Positions 9,720-18,667 are shown, counted from the stretch's first letter. The stretch is DNA of 64,000 bases from Hyphomicrobiales bacterium (GCA_900472575.1 UCIV01000012.1:39999-103998), one strand, 5' to 3'. Notes: a model not told the origin generated them from the letters alone. Translations and numbers: made by a program.

Positions 9720-10576
9720 CAGATGATCGGTTTGCCGCCGGTAACTGCGATGGTTGCTCCCGACACATAGCTCGACAGCGGATCAGCCAGCATCACGTAA
9801 GCAGTCGCGACTTCGGCGGGCTGGCCGGGCCGTTGCATCGGTACCTGCTTGCCGAAATTCCTGACATTCTCATCGGGCATGGTGGACGGAATGAGCGGTG
9901 TCCAAATCGGCCCAGGCGCGACGGAATTAGCTCGGATGCCTTTGTTGGCCAGCATCTGAGCAAGACCTGCTGTAAAATTTTGAATAGCGCCCTTTGTCGT
10001 GGCATACGCGAGCAGATGTGGACTCGGACTATCGGCATTGATCGACGTGGTGTTGATGATGGCGCTGCCAGGCTGCATGTGTGGCACGGCGGCCTTCGTC
10101 AGGTAAAACATCGCATGGATGTTGGTGCGGAACGTCACTTCCCACTCTTCGTCTGAAATGTCCCCGATTTCGCTGAAGCTCGCCTGGTGGGCGGCGTTGT
10201 TGACGAGGATATCGATGCCGCCGAGCTCCGAGACCCCTGTGTCGATTATGTGTTCGCAGTGTGGAGCGTACTGAATGTCGCCAGGCACTAAGATCGCCTT
10301 GCGTCCGGCCTTCTCGACCCAGGATTTTGTCTCCTCAGCATCCTTGTCTTCTTCCAGATATGAGATCAGGACATCGGCCCCTTCCCGAGCGAAGGCGATC
10401 GCGACGGCGCGCCCTATGCCACTGTCCCCGCCAGTAATCACGGCCCTTTTTCCCGACAGGCGGCCAGAGCCTCGATAGCTCATTTCACCATGATCGGGCA
10501 GGGGGGACATCGCTTCAGTCGTGCCGGGCATGTCCTGTCGTGGAGTGTCAAAAGGCGGTGTTGGATAGTTGGTCAT
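9719..10576 (-). CDS. SDR family oxidoreductase, YghA/GSP39-like
   Basis: A classical short-chain dehydrogenase with the extended N-terminus (PPFDTPRQDMPGTTEAMSP) seen in YghA and Bacillus GSP39 relatives. The NAD(P)-binding TGGDSGIGRA, the NNAAHQ turn, a catalytic Ser in TTSIN, and YATTK with catalytic Tyr and Lys are all present. The C-terminus ends in VTGGKPII. The start at ATG 10576 is preferred; an upstream in-frame ATG at 10591 would add five residues. It lies downstream of the PfpI-type gene with a hairpin between, and a second close paralogue lies at 20631-21524. Probably stress-induced; substrate unknown. Confidence 0.9.
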   Translation of the reverse strand: MTNYPTPPFDTPRQDMPGTTEAMSPLPDHGEMSYRGSGRLSGKRAVITGGDSGIGRAVAIAFAREGADVLISYLEEDKDAEETKSWVEKAGRKAILVPGDIQYAPHCEHIIDTGVSELGGIDILVNNAAHQASFSEIGDISDEEWEVTFRTNIHAMFYLTKAAVPHMQPGSAIINTTSINADSPSPHLLAYATTKGAIQNFTAGLAQMLANKGIRANSVAPGPIWTPLIPSTMPDENVRNFGKQVPMQRPGQPAEVATAYVMLADPLSSYVSGATIAVTGGKPII

Positions 10577-10600
10577 TTTCACTCTTTGCATTTAGAAAAT

Positions 10601-10629
10601 GGGAAAGGCGGGCATCTCGCGATGCCCGC
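10601..10629 (-). terminator. Hairpin between the PfpI-like and SDR genes
   Basis: A perfect 9-bp stem (GCGGGCATC / GATGCCCGC) with a 4-base loop, followed on the minus strand by a pyrimidine-rich run. It sits right after the PfpI-like stop (10641) and about 25 bases before the SDR start. It may act as a partial terminator or mRNA-stabilising stem, lowering expression of the SDR relative to the upstream gene. Confidence 0.55.
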
Positions 10630-10640
10630 AATTGTCACAA

Positions 10641-11210
10641 TTATGCGCTGCGCGCCTGCGCCGGATGACGGCCTTCGGCAAATTCCTCGATGATCTTGGC
10701 GCAGAATGCCGGGAGGTCATCCGGGGTCCGGCTGGTGACCAGTCCTTTGTCCGTTACAACTTCCTGGTCGATCCAGGTGCCGCCGGCATTTCGGATGTCG
10801 GTCGACACCGTCGGATAGGAGGTCAGCGTGCGCCGTTTCACCACGCCGGCCTCTACAAGAATCCACGGACCATGGCAGATGACGCCGACTGGCTTTTGCT
10901 GGACAAAGAAGTCGTGGACAAAAGACACTATCTGCGCGTTGCCGCGCAATGTATCTGCTCCGACGCTGCCGCCCGGGATGACCAAGCCATCGAAATCAGA
11001 TGCCGAGACTTCGGCGACGGTCTTGTCGATCGTGAAGCTCGAACCCGGGTCAAGATCGTTGTTGACCGTCTGGACCTCGCCCGCTTCTACGCCGACTACA
11101 GTGACCGTTGCGCCAGCCGCTTCGACGGCGTTCTTCGGCTCGACAAATTCCGGTTCTTCGGTACCTCGGGGCGCCAGCAGGATTGCGATCTTCTTGCCTT
11201 CCAGGGTCAT
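10641..11210 (-). CDS. DJ-1/PfpI family protein
   Basis: A 189-residue protein starting at ATG 11210, preceded by GGAG at the right distance; the longer frame to 11267 has no such site. The PfpI fold is clear: KKIAILLAPRGTEEPEF at the N-terminus, LVIPGGSVGADTL in the middle, and the nucleophile elbow VICHGPW with the reactive Cys. In this family the Cys-His pair serves as deglycase, protease or chaperone activity toward damaged proteins. The gene leads into a YghA-like SDR, a pairing fitting stress protection. Its own promoter region holds only a weak EcfG-like match (near 11341-11365). Confidence 0.9.
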   Translation of the reverse strand: MTLEGKKIAILLAPRGTEEPEFVEPKNAVEAAGATVTVVGVEAGEVQTVNNDLDPGSSFTIDKTVAEVSASDFDGLVIPGGSVGADTLRGNAQIVSFVHDFFVQQKPVGVICHGPWILVEAGVVKRRTLTSYPTVSTDIRNAGGTWIDQEVVTDKGLVTSRTPDDLPAFCAKIIEEFAEGRHPAQARSA

Positions 11211-11494
11211 GCTATTCTCCGTTTGTTGTAGGCAATCACGGCGCTCGGCCGGTTGAGATACGTACACGCGTGACGCGCACTCTGATCCGGGCCGCCGTGT
11301 CTGAGTGAAGGTATGGTGTTGGGTCGTGTGACCTCAGGAGAACCGTCACACCGGTGGAAGGTTCCTGGATTGGTGTGCGACGCATTTTCGCCGGCTCACG
11401 TCGAAGCTGACGATCGATAGTGAATGGTTAGATCACGAGGCGCTCCTGACCACGGAGTCGGCTGTACGATACCGCACGGTTGATGGCCTGATGC

Positions 11495-11519
11495 GGAACC
11501 TGTCAGACGTTAAGCCGTT
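11495..11519 (+). promoter_or_regulatory. EcfG-type (general stress sigma factor) promoter
   Basis: A perfect GGAAC (11495-11499), 16 bases, then CGTT (11516-11519). This is the consensus for the alphaproteobacterial general stress sigma factor EcfG. It lies 38 bases before the ATG of the FAD/NAD(P)-binding gene at 11558, in the right direction. Confidence 0.75.
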
Positions 11520-11557
11520 TTGTACGGCCTTCCATCACAACAAGCTCGTCGAGCCTC

Positions 11558-13279
11558 ATGACACGTATCGCCATCATTGGTTCCGGTCCCACCGGCATCT
11601 ACACCCTCATGGGCCTAGTTGCCTCTCAGCAATCGCTTACGATCACTGTGTTCGAAGAGCTACCAGATCCCGGGAAAGGCACGCCCTATCATCCGGCGGT
11701 CAATGATAAGGCGATGCTTGCCAACATCGCGAGCATCGAAATCCCTCGCGTCGTCGATACGCTTATCGAATGGCTGAGTGGACATTCTGATGCCGCCTTG
11801 CAGCAGCTCGGACTTGAACGGGCACGGATCGGTGAGCGCGAATTTTATCCCCGCGTCGTGCTTGGAGAGTTTCTGGCAGCTCAGTTCTGGAAGCTGGTCG
11901 ATCAGGCGAAAGCCCGCGGCCATAGCGTGATCATCAGGGCGAGCACCAAGATCACCGATATTCGCCTGGAGAAATCTCATGTCGCGCTGGTTGCACGCCA
12001 AGGTGATGAACCGGAAACCACGGAAAACTTCGACCATGTCGTCATGGCGACTGGTCATGATTGGCCGGAAAACACGGAGGTAACGCCGGGCTACTTTATC
12101 TCGCCTTGGCCCGCCAGCGCCATCAAGCGCATCGGGCCGGTGGAGGTGGGCATTCTCGGAACGTCCCTGAGCGGCATCGATGCTGCTGTCACGGTTGCCA
12201 CCGCTCACGGGATCTTCCTGCGTGATGAGCAAGGGCAGCTTGCTTATCGGCCCGCGACCAACGGCCTTCACATGACAATGATGTCTCGGAAAGGGCTCTT
12301 GCCGGAAGCAGACTTCTTCTGCCCGATACCCTACGAACCTCTCCAGTTTTGCACGCCGGAGGCCGTCGATGCTGCTATCTCGCGGGGACCGGCAGGTTTA
12401 TTGGACAATGTATTCGAGTTGTTCAGAGCCGAGCTCGGGGCGGCCGACTCGGACTACGCATCATCGATTGGCCTGGGACTTGCAACAATCGAAGACATTG
12501 CTGAGCGATACTTCCGCAAACGGGAAGCAATGGACCAGTTCATCGCAGCGGCCCGAAATCTCGCCGAGGCGAAGAAGAACAAGGTGGAGAGGATCACGGT
12601 TCAGTGGCGGTACACGATCCTTCGCATGCACGAAGTGATAGCAAGCGCCGTTCAACATCTCGATGCCGAGGATCTGAAGCGCTTTCATACGCACTTCAAG
12701 ACGGTGTTTGTCGATGACTATGCGACCGTTCCCCACGAATCCGTCGAGCGTCTGCTAGCGCTCCACAACGCCGGAGCGCTCGATATCATGACGCTTGGCA
12801 CCGACTATGAGATCGATCGGCCGGAGAACAGTCCAGGCGTGACGGTCACTGTCGAAGGGCGTCAGACCCATTATTCGGCATTTATCGATGCGACGGGGCA
12901 GCATGCGGCCTCCGCCTCCGATCTCCCGTTTCCGAGCCTGAAACATCCCGGCCTCGTCAAAGAATCCGCGACGGAAACGTCAGCGGAGATGTCAGCACAT
13001 CTGAGACGCACCGGTGGGATCGATGTTGACCAAGCATTTCGGCCCATCATCGATCAGCCTGTCTCAAGAAACCTCTACTGTGTCTCGGTTCCATTCTTGC
13101 TGCACAAGCTCCCTTTCATTCAAGGCATTACGAGTGCACGTGACATGGGAGACATCGTCTCAAAGGCGATCATTGCGGCAACACAAAAAGCAGACAACTC
13201 TCTGATTACGGCGCTGGATCAGGAAAATACAAACTCGTCGCCGACCGATAGTCTGCCAGCCTGTGCAATGGAGGCATAG
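11558..13279 (+). CDS. FAD/NAD(P)-binding protein
   Basis: A 573-residue protein beginning with the dinucleotide-binding motif IAIIGSGPTGIYTL (GxGxxG near residue 8). A second nucleotide-binding segment, EVGILGTSLSGIDAAV, occurs near residue 195, and DATGQHA near the C-terminus contributes to FAD binding. The layout matches the FAD-NAD(P)-binding (PF13454-type) family, cytoplasmic flavoproteins of mostly unknown reaction. An EcfG-type promoter is placed just upstream, so it is probably stress-induced. Its last 61 bases overlap the convergent MOSC gene. Confidence 0.82.
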   Translation: MTRIAIIGSGPTGIYTLMGLVASQQSLTITVFEELPDPGKGTPYHPAVNDKAMLANIASIEIPRVVDTLIEWLSGHSDAALQQLGLERARIGEREFYPRVVLGEFLAAQFWKLVDQAKARGHSVIIRASTKITDIRLEKSHVALVARQGDEPETTENFDHVVMATGHDWPENTEVTPGYFISPWPASAIKRIGPVEVGILGTSLSGIDAAVTVATAHGIFLRDEQGQLAYRPATNGLHMTMMSRKGLLPEADFFCPIPYEPLQFCTPEAVDAAISRGPAGLLDNVFELFRAELGAADSDYASSIGLGLATIEDIAERYFRKREAMDQFIAAARNLAEAKKNKVERITVQWRYTILRMHEVIASAVQHLDAEDLKRFHTHFKTVFVDDYATVPHESVERLLALHNAGALDIMTLGTDYEIDRPENSPGVTVTVEGRQTHYSAFIDATGQHAASASDLPFPSLKHPGLVKESATETSAEMSAHLRRTGGIDVDQAFRPIIDQPVSRNLYCVSVPFLLHKLPFIQGITSARDMGDIVSKAIIAATQKADNSLITALDQENTNSSPTDSLPACAMEA

Positions 13280-13941
13280 ACTCCAAAGCATCGGCCGCGC
13301 TGCCTGACGATTGTCCGCAGAATTTCCGGTTCTTCAGGCAATCCCGGCTGCGCCACCATAGTCATGCCGCACCGCTTGGTCCTTTCGGTGATGTTTCCCA
13401 TGACACCGCCAAAGGCCCAGCTCCGACCCAGCCAATCCTCCTCATAACTTTCGGTCTCTAATACGACGTTAGGCCTGAACCGTCGGCGGTCTATCTGGCT
13501 GCCTGGGGTGAGCGATGCCAGATCTGTAAGGCTTTTGGTAGTCAGGAAGTGGAGTGACGCAAGGTCATACCTCGGTTGCAAAAAATTGGCTGTCGACCCG
13601 TCATTTTCGAGAGAAGACCCTTTGGGCCGAACGCCGCATCGAAATCCCATGAGTTCGCTTAGTGCAACGTCGAGGCTGGGGCCGATCGTTTTCATTTTCC
13701 ACGTACTTGATGAGACCAGCACCTCATCGCCAGATCTACGTGCCGACAGCATCAGGGCAGGGCGCCAACGTGGTGTCGTTTCCGGTGAAGCGACCTCTCC
13801 GGTATCGAGATCGACCAGGAGGTGCGTGCGATCTCCGTCGATCCCATCATCGCCGACCGAAGCCGCATTCAGACCCTCACCACCGATCGAGGATATGGGA
13901 TAGCGCCAGATCTCTTTGACTGTGCCCACGGTCTCACTCAT
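13219..13941 (-). CDS. MOSC domain-containing protein
   Basis: A 240-residue protein. The N-terminal part (VKEIWRYPISSIGGEGLNAA, then GIDGDRTHLLVD) is the beta-barrel typical of MOSC proteins. RRRFRPNVVLE and WLGRSWAFGG in the C-terminal half match the MOSC domain proper. The expected conserved Cys is present in ERTKRCGMTMV. Relatives carry or transfer sulfur or bind molybdenum cofactor and reduce N-hydroxylated compounds. It converges on the FAD/NAD(P) gene and overlaps it by 61 bases. Confidence 0.85.
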   Translation of the reverse strand: MSETVGTVKEIWRYPISSIGGEGLNAASVGDDGIDGDRTHLLVDLDTGEVASPETTPRWRPALMLSARRSGDEVLVSSSTWKMKTIGPSLDVALSELMGFRCGVRPKGSSLENDGSTANFLQPRYDLASLHFLTTKSLTDLASLTPGSQIDRRRFRPNVVLETESYEEDWLGRSWAFGGVMGNITERTKRCGMTMVAQPGLPEEPEILRTIVRQRGRCFGVYASIAQAGRLSVGDEFVFS

Positions 13942-14030
13942 CCAAAGCCCCCTCGCGGTTATTGACAGCGTGGAACACCGCCTGCTGCCTCCGGGTTCCC
14001 TATCGGTATGATGTGTTGAAAGGTTTGCGG

Positions 14031-14435
14031 ATGGCGGAGATTATTTGCGCGGCGTTTATCGACAATGGACGGGTGCTGCTTGTGAGGCGCGCAGCCCATC
14101 GAAAATGGTCTGCGAACAAGTGGGATCTGGTCGGCGGTCATGTCGAGAAGGAAGAGGGGCTCGATGTCGCGCTGGTTCGCGAATGCCAGGAGGAGGTGGG
14201 CTTGACGCCACCCGCCTTTGATCACGTCGCCACGCTATATGAAGACGACGATCGGAAGAAAAGGTCGCCCTTCCATATTTTCAGGGTGCCGCTGTGGGAC
14301 GGCGGCACTGCGCAATTGTTGGGACACGAGCATTCCGAGCTTGGCTGGTTTGCAATTGACGACTTCCTTGAAACCGAGCTTGCGTTCGAAGCCTATCGGG
14401 ACGTGGTGCGCCCTCTGCTGGAAGTATACCGATAA
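14031..14435 (+). CDS. Nudix hydrolase
   Basis: A 134-residue protein; ATG 14031 is preceded by AAAGG seven bases upstream, so the longer frame from 13962 is not used. The full Nudix box G-x5-E-x7-REUxEExGU is present, from GHVEKEE to RECQEEVGL. It is a small cytoplasmic pyrophosphohydrolase acting on nucleoside diphosphate derivatives, such as oxidised nucleotides; the substrate cannot be told from sequence. It is divergent from the MOSC gene. Confidence 0.92.
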   Translation: MAEIICAAFIDNGRVLLVRRAAHRKWSANKWDLVGGHVEKEEGLDVALVRECQEEVGLTPPAFDHVATLYEDDDRKKRSPFHIFRVPLWDGGTAQLLGHEHSELGWFAIDDFLETELAFEAYRDVVRPLLEVYR

Positions 14436-14503
14436 GACCTATGCTGATCGGCGCCGGCGATTTGTACGTTGCCGTACGAAACTGACTATCACTCGTTTCC
14501 CTC

Positions 14504-14528
14504 GGAACTGAGATCGAAAGGCGTCGTT
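14504..14528 (+). promoter_or_regulatory. EcfG-type promoter upstream of the DUF4142 gene
   Basis: GGAAC (14504-14508), 16 bases, CGTT (14525-14528): an exact match to the EcfG consensus. It lies 49 bases before ATG 14578. Confidence 0.78.
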
Positions 14529-14577
14529 CTGATCCGGGATCTTCAATCAGGAAGACCAAGTTCCAGGGATTACGCAA

Positions 14578-15105
14578 ATGAAACATGTCCTTCTCACGGC
14601 AGGCCTCGTCCTTTGCGCTGGCGGCGCTTTTGCGCAGTCGGCAACAGAGTCAACCGGCGTGAACTCAGCTCTCGGTGTCGCACCGAAAACCGAGGACTTC
14701 ATCATGGAGGCCTCCGCCAGCGACGTCTTCGAGATCGAGTCCAGCAAGCTTGCGCTGCAAAAGGGAAATGACGCGACGAAGGGATTCGCACAGCAGATGG
14801 TCACCGATCACGAGAAGACCACCGCAGAGCTCAGGGCGCTGCTCGCTTCCGGCAAGGTGCAGGGCAACCCTGTTGCAACGCTGACCGAGGATTTCAAGGA
14901 GGAGGTGGACGAGCTCGCCAAGCTCGACGGTGACAACTTCAGCGAGGAGTATATCGACGACCAGGTCGAAGCACACGAGGATGCCGTCGATCTGTTCAAG
15001 CGTTACGCCGAAGGGGGCGAGAATGCCGAGCTGAAGGCGTGGGCGGCAAAGACCCTGCCCGCCCTGGAGCATCATTACCAAATGGCGCAGGACCTCGATA
15101 AGTAG
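14578..15105 (+). CDS. DUF4142 family periplasmic protein
   Basis: A 175-residue protein with a clear signal peptide (MKHVLLTAGLVLCAGGAFAQ, cut after AFA). The mature part is a four-helix DUF4142 (ferritin-like fold) domain: FIMEASASDVFEIESSKLAL, then FAQQMVTDHEKTTAELRALL, with conserved DH and a C-terminal ALEHHYQMAQ helix. The family is exported and often stress-induced in rhizobia; its biochemical role is unknown. An EcfG-type promoter lies upstream and a strong terminator downstream, so it is a single-gene unit. Confidence 0.9.
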   Translation: MKHVLLTAGLVLCAGGAFAQSATESTGVNSALGVAPKTEDFIMEASASDVFEIESSKLALQKGNDATKGFAQQMVTDHEKTTAELRALLASGKVQGNPVATLTEDFKEEVDELAKLDGDNFSEEYIDDQVEAHEDAVDLFKRYAEGGENAELKAWAAKTLPALEHHYQMAQDLDK

Positions 15106-15117
15106 CCTCGTCTCATA

Positions 15118-15146
15118 CGGCCGCTGTCACGCGGCCGGTTCTTTTT
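15118..15146 (+). terminator. Rho-independent terminator after the DUF4142 gene
   Basis: A 7-bp perfect GC stem (CGGCCGC / GCGGCCG) with a 6-base loop, followed by GTTCTTTTT. It starts 13 bases after the DUF4142 stop codon. Confidence 0.8.
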
Positions 15147-15180
15147 CTCGACCGCCATCGATAACTCGGAAGGAACAGAT

Positions 15181-16344
15181 ATGAAAGCGCTGACCTGGCA
15201 TGGAAGCGGCGACATTCGCTGCGAGCAGGTAGACGACCCCGTCATCCAGGATGACCGCGATGCGATCATCAGGGTGACGAGCTGTGCCATCTGCGGCTCG
15301 GACCTCCATCTCTACGGCGGTTTCGTGCCGGGCATGCACCATGGCGATGTCATGGGCCACGAGACGATGGGCGAGGTCGTCGAAGTCGGTCGCGGAAACT
15401 CCAAGTTAAAAATCGGAGACCGGGTCGTCGTCCCGTTTACAATTTCATGCGGTGAATGCCGACAGTGCCAGTGGGGCCAGTTTTCGCTCTGCGAGCGATC
15501 CAATCCGAACGGCGCAATGCAAGCAGAACAGATCGGCTATCCGACTGCCGGCTTGTTTGGCTACTCCGAAATGTACGGCCGTTTTCCGGGCGGCCAAGCC
15601 GAATATCTGCGCGTACCCTATGCCGACGTCGGCCCGATCAAGGTGCCGGACGGTCTGAGCGACGAGCAGGTCCTGTTTCTTTCCGATATTTTCCCGACAG
15701 GTTACATGGCCGCCGAAAACTGCAATATCCAACCGGGACAAACGGTCGCCATTTTCGGTTGTGGGCCAGTTGGTTTGTTTGCGATCAAGTCGGCGTTTCT
15801 GCTCGGCGCCGAGCGGGTGATCGCGATCGACACCGTGCCAGAACGCTTAGCGCTTGCGCGAGGGGCGGGCGCGGAGACGCTGGAGTATGCGGATGAAGAC
15901 CTGCAGCAACGTATCGTTGACATGACCGGTGGAAAGGGACCTGATGCTGTGATCGAAGCCGTCGGACTGGAGAGCCATGGTGCCGGCGGTTTGATGGAGA
16001 CGATGCAAACGAAGCTGTCGGCAACAGAACGTCCCTACGCTCTAAGCCAGGCCATCCTGGCATGCCGTCCGGGCGGAACGGTTTCACTGCCTGGCGTATT
16101 CATCGGGCCGGCCGTCCCCGCGCCGCTCGGCGCGGTTGTCGGAAAAGGGCTGACGCTCAAGACCGGCCAAACCCACGTTCAGAAATACCTCGAGCCGCTG
16201 ATGGATCTGATCATCGATGGCAAGATCGACCCAACGTTCCTCATCACGCATCGCATCGGTCTCGAAGAAGGGCCAGAAGCCTACAAGACGTTTCGGGACA
16301 AAGCCGATGGATGCGTGAAAGTCGTGATCCGTCCCCACGGCTAA
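15181..16344 (+). CDS. Zinc-dependent alcohol dehydrogenase (formaldehyde dehydrogenase-like)
   Basis: A 387-residue MDR enzyme with GGAAGGAAC before ATG 15181. Catalytic zinc ligands are in CAICGSDLH (Cys38 region) and MGHETMGEV. The structural-zinc loop [15 protein letters not shown] supplies four cysteines. The nucleotide-binding motif is [11 protein letters not shown]. The length and the insert around residues 265-300 resemble glutathione-independent formaldehyde dehydrogenase-like enzymes rather than short ADHs. It is likely a cytoplasmic NAD-dependent dehydrogenase of an alcohol or aldehyde adduct. The terminator before it suggests its own promoter or read-through from the DUF4142 unit. 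Confidence 0.88.
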   Translation: MKALTWHGSGDIRCEQVDDPVIQDDRDAIIRVTSCAICGSDLHLYGGFVPGMHHGDVMGHETMGEVVEVGRGNSKLKIGDRVVVPFTISCGECRQCQWGQFSLCERSNPNGAMQAEQIGYPTAGLFGYSEMYGRFPGGQAEYLRVPYADVGPIKVPDGLSDEQVLFLSDIFPTGYMAAENCNIQPGQTVAIFGCGPVGLFAIKSAFLLGAERVIAIDTVPERLALARGAGAETLEYADEDLQQRIVDMTGGKGPDAVIEAVGLESHGAGGLMETMQTKLSATERPYALSQAILACRPGGTVSLPGVFIGPAVPAPLGAVVGKGLTLKTGQTHVQKYLEPLMDLIIDGKIDPTFLITHRIGLEEGPEAYKTFRDKADGCVKVVIRPHG

Positions 16345-16359
16345 TCGATCGCGATGTTG

Positions 16360-16387
16360 AGCTCGGCTCCTGTTTTGGGGCCGAGCT
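16360..16387. terminator. Hairpin between convergent genes
   Basis: AGCTCGGC (16360-16367) pairs with GCCGAGCT (16380-16387), extended by three more pairs around a TGTTTT loop. It lies between the dehydrogenase stop and the stop of the minus-strand gene at 16386, and could end transcription from either side. There is no long T-run. Confidence 0.5.
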
Positions 16388-16610
16388 AATAGCGCCAGTC
16401 TTGCCGGATGTGCTGCTCGTATTCCTTCTCTGCGATGCCATAGATTGGGCCGGCAAGCTCTCTCAGTTTTTCGATATCCTTGATGAGAATGAGACCGCGC
16501 TCTGCCTTGATCGCGTGTTTGCCTTCCAGACGGGACATCGCCTTGGTGCGAACCTGATCGAAAATCATTCGCCGTCTGTCGCTGTCGATCGCCAATCTGC
16601 TTATCCTCAA
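16386..16610 (-). CDS. Small hypothetical protein
   Basis: A 74-residue, charged, helical-looking protein (DSDRRRMIFDQVRTKAMSRL, then LILIKDIEKLRELAGPIYG). No recognised family. It lies immediately downstream of the 81-residue gene at 16626 on the same strand (15-base gap), so the pair probably forms an operon. The long minus frame 16084-16680 in another phase is only a shadow. Confidence 0.55.
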   Translation of the reverse strand: MRISRLAIDSDRRRMIFDQVRTKAMSRLEGKHAIKAERGLILIKDIEKLRELAGPIYGIAEKEYEQHIRQDWRY

Positions 16611-16625
16611 TGACGTCGGGAGGCG

Positions 16626-16871
16626 CTAAAGGAAAACTGCGATCCCCTCCGTGTTGACGACGTAGATGAATTCCTCCCATGCCTCGTGAGCTGAGGCGAA
16701 AGATTCATTCCAGTCCGTGAGCTGCTCTTCTAGGCTGGTGACTTCCATCTGCCAATCATCCTTTCCCGCGGGGCGAAAGATTTCCACAACGACGGTGATG
16801 CCGCCTTCAGTGTAGCGGCCGGAGAGTTCTGAGCGTTCGGGATGCGGTAGATGCTGATCCATTTGTGTCAC
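16626..16871 (-). CDS. Small hypothetical protein
   Basis: An 81-residue acidic protein with beta-like GGITVVVEIFRP and ending NTEGIAVFL. It has no Cys, signal peptide or membrane segment, and no family is recognised. Its balanced composition and tight spacing to the next gene support a real gene. The upstream 200 bases (16872-17070) show no perfect EcfG site and no other gene. Confidence 0.55.
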   Translation of the reverse strand: MTQMDQHLPHPERSELSGRYTEGGITVVVEIFRPAGKDDWQMEVTSLEEQLTDWNESFASAHEAWEEFIYVVNTEGIAVFL

Positions 16872-17070
16872 TAAAACTGTCTGCAGTTAGCCGATAATAT
16901 GCAGGCAGTTTTCGGTTGCAAGACTGACGTGAGTGGATCTGATCGAACCTTAGCGGCTCAAATGATCTCCCTTTCTAGTCCCTGATCAGTTCGGTAGGTC
17001 AAGAAACGTCGAGCCAAGCAGCGATGTCGGAAATCATCCGAGTCCCGAAGCAATCGAAAGGCCTGTCTGC

Positions 17071-17415
17071 TTATCTGAGCGGATCATGCCCCCAGTGCAT
17101 CAAGGAGTAACGCCATGGCGATGTTCTCCGATCTTTCTCGGGCCCTGCCTGCGGAATATGCCGATGCACATAACCGACAATCTTCCTCATGTGAGCAAAA
17201 TCATCATCAGTCAGATCGGCCTTCTTCTTCATTTTGATTATCGATGATCCTGCGACCCGATGGTGTCCAACTGTCTCGCCGCCGCCATCACCTGACCAGC
17301 CAACTGACTTACTCTCGTCGGTCTTCAACCACTTCTCCAGTTCAGCCGGCGCCGTGTTCACCGCTTCCCGGAAATCGTCCCAGATTTGGTCTCTGTGCGT
17401 TACCTTCATGGTCAT
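17071..17415 (-). CDS. DUF3140 domain protein
   Basis: A 114-residue protein. The core WDDFREAVNTAPAELEKWL, then TDESKSVGW and VGHHRVAGSSIIKM, is the DUF3140 signature, followed by LTDDDFAHMRKIVGYVHRH and a C-terminal SPWRYSLMHWGHDP. Members are small, soluble and of unknown function, often next to stress genes. Its ATG overlaps the stop of the GSP26-like gene (ATGA), so the two are translationally coupled. Confidence 0.88.
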   Translation of the reverse strand: MTMKVTHRDQIWDDFREAVNTAPAELEKWLKTDESKSVGWSGDGGGETVGHHRVAGSSIIKMKKKADLTDDDFAHMRKIVGYVHRHIPQAGPEKDRRTSPWRYSLMHWGHDPLR

Positions 17416-17885
17416 ACTGCACCCGCCTCGACGGCATCGACGGCATCGACGATCGCCGGTTGCAGTTGTCCGTTTTCCTCTCCATCCCAGTATTCGATCG
17501 CTTGTGCCGACACTTTAATCAGGACGATTCCGGGAGTCTCGGTCCCTTCTGGGAACCAGCGGTCAAGATCTTTTGTCCAATGCTCTTGAAACTGGGCTTT
17601 GTCACGGATCAAGTCAGCTTCTCCGTTTATGGCAACGAAAATGCCCGGTTTACCAAGAATGCTCGGTGGAGCGGTGAAGGTCAGGGTGACCCTGGCGTCA
17701 CGATTGATGTCTGCGACCTTCTTTGTGTCGACGTACGAGAAGAACCATGAGTCGCCGTCATACTCCACGTCCCCGTTGTTGCTCATCGGTCTGCTGACAA
17801 TGCTTTCGGGACCATTTGTGTTGAACATGCAAAAGTCGATTTTGCTCAGCTTTTTCGAAAGCTCTTCCATCGTCATCGAAGCCAT
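17412..17885 (-). CDS. Pyridoxamine 5'-phosphate oxidase-like general stress protein (GSP26 type)
   Basis: A 157-residue protein; ATG 17885 has AGGAGG in front, so the upstream extension to 17942 is rejected. The split-barrel FMN-binding fold is indicated by MEELSKKLSKIDFCMF, SRPMSNNGDVEYDGDSWFF, then a strand with VTLTF and a C-terminal WDGEENGQLQ. This resembles the YdaG/GSP26 stress family. It is the first gene of a two-gene unit with DUF3140, and a near-consensus EcfG promoter lies 29 bases upstream. Confidence 0.85.
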   Translation of the reverse strand: MASMTMEELSKKLSKIDFCMFNTNGPESIVSRPMSNNGDVEYDGDSWFFSYVDTKKVADINRDARVTLTFTAPPSILGKPGIFVAINGEADLIRDKAQFQEHWTKDLDRWFPEGTETPGIVLIKVSAQAIEYWDGEENGQLQPAIVDAVDAVEAGAV

Positions 17886-17913
17886 TGGACCCTCCTGGAA
17901 CTGGTCTGGCCTA

Positions 17914-17938
17914 AACTTTCTGCAAGTGCCTTCGTTCC
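17914..17938 (-). promoter_or_regulatory. Near-consensus EcfG-type promoter
   Basis: On the minus strand: GGAAC (17938-17934), 16 bases, AGTT (17917-17914). One base of the -10 differs from CGTT. The position, 29 bases before the GSP26-like ATG, and the nature of the gene support it. Confidence 0.5.
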
Positions 17939-18140
17939 TCATCGGCGTCGGGGCTGAGACCGAAAGGACAGGCGAGGGGCCTTACCCGTCCGTCACGGTA
18001 TCGGACTTGGCCCGCGGCGAAAAACCGCCTCCATCAAGCGAATAACACGTCGGCCGGGCGGTATGGTTGATTTCCTTCCTGCTCTTCGGAAACAACAGCG
18101 GCGCAAGGAAGTTATCTCTCCGCAACAAAGGGAGGCCGTC

Positions 18141-18383
18141 ATGAACGAAGAAGAACAACAGCAACGAGAGCGGGCCTACAAGATCTGGGAGGACGAAGGT
18201 CGCCCGGAGGGAGCGCACGACGACCATTGGAGACGTGCGCAGGAACCGCACGAGGTAGCTGAGCAGTCATCCGATGACGTGACAAAGGTCAACCAGCAAG
18301 CTGATGACGAGTTCGCGAAGGACGAAACGAACCTCGTTGACGCGGCGGACATCAGGCCACCATCTACAGTCAGCCCGGATTGA
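18141..18383 (+). CDS. DUF2934 domain protein
   Basis: An 80-residue acidic protein starting at ATG 18141 with GGGAGG upstream; the longer frame from 18063 lacks a site. The N-terminus RERAYKIWEDEGRPEGAHDD, followed by HWRRAQ, is the DUF2934 motif. The rest is polar and probably disordered. Function unknown; common in rhizobial stress-related clusters. The next gene begins nine bases later, so they form an operon. Confidence 0.85.
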   Translation: MNEEEQQQRERAYKIWEDEGRPEGAHDDHWRRAQEPHEVAEQSSDDVTKVNQQADDEFAKDETNLVDAADIRPPSTVSPD

Positions 18384-18391
18384 GGAGACCG

Positions 18392-18667
18392 ATGAACGAC
18401 AATCTGAAAAAGAGCGATAAGGTCTCGTGCGAGGCAAGCCAGGGAAAGACGATGGGCAAGGTCATCATGAAGCAATCCTCGGACACGCATATCAAAGGCC
18501 ACAAGGTCAAGGCATCCGAGAATGATCCACAGATGATCGTCGAGAGCGAGAAATCCGGAAAGCGGGCGGCCGATAAGCCTGGATCGCTCAAGAAAGCTTC
18601 TGCGGTCAAAGGGAATGTCTCGGGAGCGGAGCGTGGCTTTAGACCTCCGGAAGCTCTTTCAAAATAA
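18392..18667 (+). CDS. DUF2945 (HVA TUDOR-like) small protein
   Basis: A 91-residue basic protein; ATG 18392 has GAGGAGA upstream. It contains KGHKVKASENDPQMIVESEK, then SGKRAADKPGSLKK, the core of the DUF2945/hypervirulence-associated TUDOR-like family. It may bind nucleic acid or protein; the role is unknown. Cotranscribed with DUF2934. Its last 29 bases overlap the convergent gene at 18639. Confidence 0.82.
   Translation: MNDNLKKSDKVSCEASQGKTMGKVIMKQSSDTHIKGHKVKASENDPQMIVESEKSGKRAADKPGSLKKASAVKGNVSGAERGFRPPEALSK

Noticed and set aside
16084..16680. 198-codon minus-strand frame across the dehydrogenase end and two small genes
   Set aside because: Different phase from the two small coherent ORFs and composition dominated by Arg/Gly/His.
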